NCBI GenBank assembly: GCA_002440845.1
Contig: DJVL01000029.1
Location: 1-13,757 of the forward strand
DNA length: 13,757 bases
Direction: 5' to 3'
Source of the DNA: Patescibacteria group bacterium UBA6257
GTDB taxonomy: Bacteria; Patescibacteriota; Minisyncoccia; UBA6257
The notes under the pieces are model-generated. The model was given only the letters and a program-made list of their open reading frames with translations, was not told the DNA's origin and ran no database searches. Each line of letters begins with the position of its first letter. The stretch's first letter is position 1. Positions 13,289-13,757 of this stretch are shown here, piece after piece. The position numbers were made by a program, and so were the translations under genes.

Positions 13289-13332
13289 TTTTCCTTTCCT
13301 CCTTTAATCTTTTTAATTTTAAAAGAACTAAA

Positions 13333-13384
13333 CCCTGTTAAATTTGTTTTACAACTATTTACAGGGCAAACCTTTTTAAAAGGT
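13333..13384 (-). promoter_or_regulatory. Structured 5' leader of the 175-aa gene
   Basis: Two inverted repeats lie between the promoter and the ATG at 13288. One is near-perfect, CCCTGTTAAAT (13333-13343) with ATTTACAGGG (13357-13366), one bulged base. The other is ACCTTTT-T-AAAAGGT (13370-13384), at about the predicted transcript start. The leader is about 95 bases. It may be a stability hairpin or a regulator site; no known riboswitch is recognised. Confidence 0.45.
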
Positions 13385-13390
13385 CTTTAT

Positions 13391-13419
13391 CTTATAACAG
13401 ATAAAAAACTCTATGTCAA
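13391..13419 (-). promoter_or_regulatory. Strong sigma70 promoter for the 175-aa gene
   Basis: On the minus strand TTGACA (13419-13414), 17-base spacer, TATAAG (13396-13391). Start of transcription is expected near 13384. It lies between tRNA-Trp and the gene and points leftward. Confidence 0.8.
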
Positions 13420-13464
13420 TAAAATAACCTTAGATATTCAACAATAAAAAACTATTTATTTTAG

Positions 13465-13537
13465 CAGGGGCACCAGGATTCGAACCTGGAAGTCAGGATT
13501 TGGAGTCCCGCAGTTTGCCAGTTAAGCTTATGCCCCT
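13465..13537 (-). tRNA. tRNA-Trp(CCA)
   Basis: 73 nt. The acceptor stem AGGGGCA / TGCCCCT is perfect, and the anticodon stem CGGGA / TCCTG encloses loop CTCCAAA with anticodon CCA. The T arm is CCAGG-TTCGAAT-CCTGG and the discriminator is G; CCA is not encoded. The D stem looks weak, with one C-A mismatch and an unusual T at position 14. Identity is clear; slight D-arm degeneration is noted. Confidence 0.93.
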
Positions 13538-13722
13538 AATGTAATAATTTTAATTTTTAAACCCTTTAAAGCGAACTTTTTTTGAGCAACATTATTATAG
13601 AGCCAAATCTCAAGAGCGAGGAATATATTTTTCTGAAGCTATCCGCAACTTAACCCTTAAAAGCAAATCTTTTCTTCTGTGAATGCTTTAGGAAGGGACC
13701 ATCTATTTAGGGGTCTTCTTTC

Positions 13723-13757
13723 GAGCAAAGCGAGAAACAAGGTTCTGAGCGAAGCGA
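13723..13757. repeat. Near-identical 11-base repeats at the window edge
   Basis: GAGCAAAGCGA (13723-13733) and GAGCGAAGCGA (13747-13757) match at 10 of 11 bases with a period of 24; the second runs into the edge. The first also sits in a hairpin with TTTC/GAAA ends and tandem G-A mismatches. The rest of 13538-13757 holds no convincing gene. Confidence 0.4.

Noticed and set aside
13538..13757. Plus-strand frame from a GTG near 13662 open to the window edge
   Set aside because: It is short, has no ribosome site, and mostly translates the repeated GAGC-AAGCGA stretch. It cannot be judged without sequence beyond the edge.
1..13757. CRISPR array
   Set aside because: No regularly spaced direct repeats of suitable length and no cas genes were found.

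Overview
The window is AT-rich with a few GC-rich spots. It looks like a chromosomal piece from a small-genome bacterium of the Patescibacteria/CPR type, most like Parcubacteria. That placement is inferred from short genes, many unrecognised membrane-anchored proteins, mostly absent Shine-Dalgarno sites, a compact murI-prfB-ftsE-ftsX block and a release factor 2 without its N-terminal domain. No rRNA marker is present to prove it.

Layout, left to right. (1) 1-981: an IS481-like insertion sequence with an intact DDE transposase on the minus strand; its left tip lies just outside the window. (2) 985-2342: two plus-strand units, each with a TTGACA/TATTAT promoter. The first makes a 91-aa Cys-rich protein. 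The second makes a 159-aa unknown protein translationally coupled to an 81-aa zinc-ribbon protein. Both end in hairpin terminators. (3) 2346-5675, minus strand: a HI0933/BaiN-type flavoprotein, a 179-aa membrane-anchored protein, a probable 44-aa basic protein, and a membrane-anchored protein with an MliC-like (lysozyme-inhibitor) domain. (4) 5750-6475: two genes that look broken, a glutaredoxin with an internal deletion and frame change, and a DUF1508/YegP-type domain with no usable start codon. A tRNA-Pro(UGG) lies between them on the opposite strand. (5) 6480-9082, minus strand: a compact type II restriction-modification cassette of controller (XRE HTH), N6-adenine methyltransferase and putative restriction endonuclease, with repeat operators upstream. 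(6) 9120-9284: a GC-rich inverted-repeat patch and tRNA-Gln(UUG) with encoded CCA. (7) 9297-12628, minus strand: ftsX, ftsE, a short prfB and murI, probably one operon read murI to ftsX and into tRNA-Gln. (8) 12733-13537, minus strand: a 175-aa membrane protein with a textbook promoter, structured leader and terminator, and tRNA-Trp(CCA). The last 220 bases hold no convincing gene.

Functionally, murI (D-glutamate for peptidoglycan) and ftsEX (division-site control of cell-wall hydrolysis) form a cell-wall and division group with a translation termination factor between them. The R-M cassette is self-contained and follows the 3' end of tRNA-Gln, a common place for acquired DNA. The broken genes, the insertion sequence and the R-M cassette mark 5.7-9.1 kb and the left edge as the variable parts of the window.
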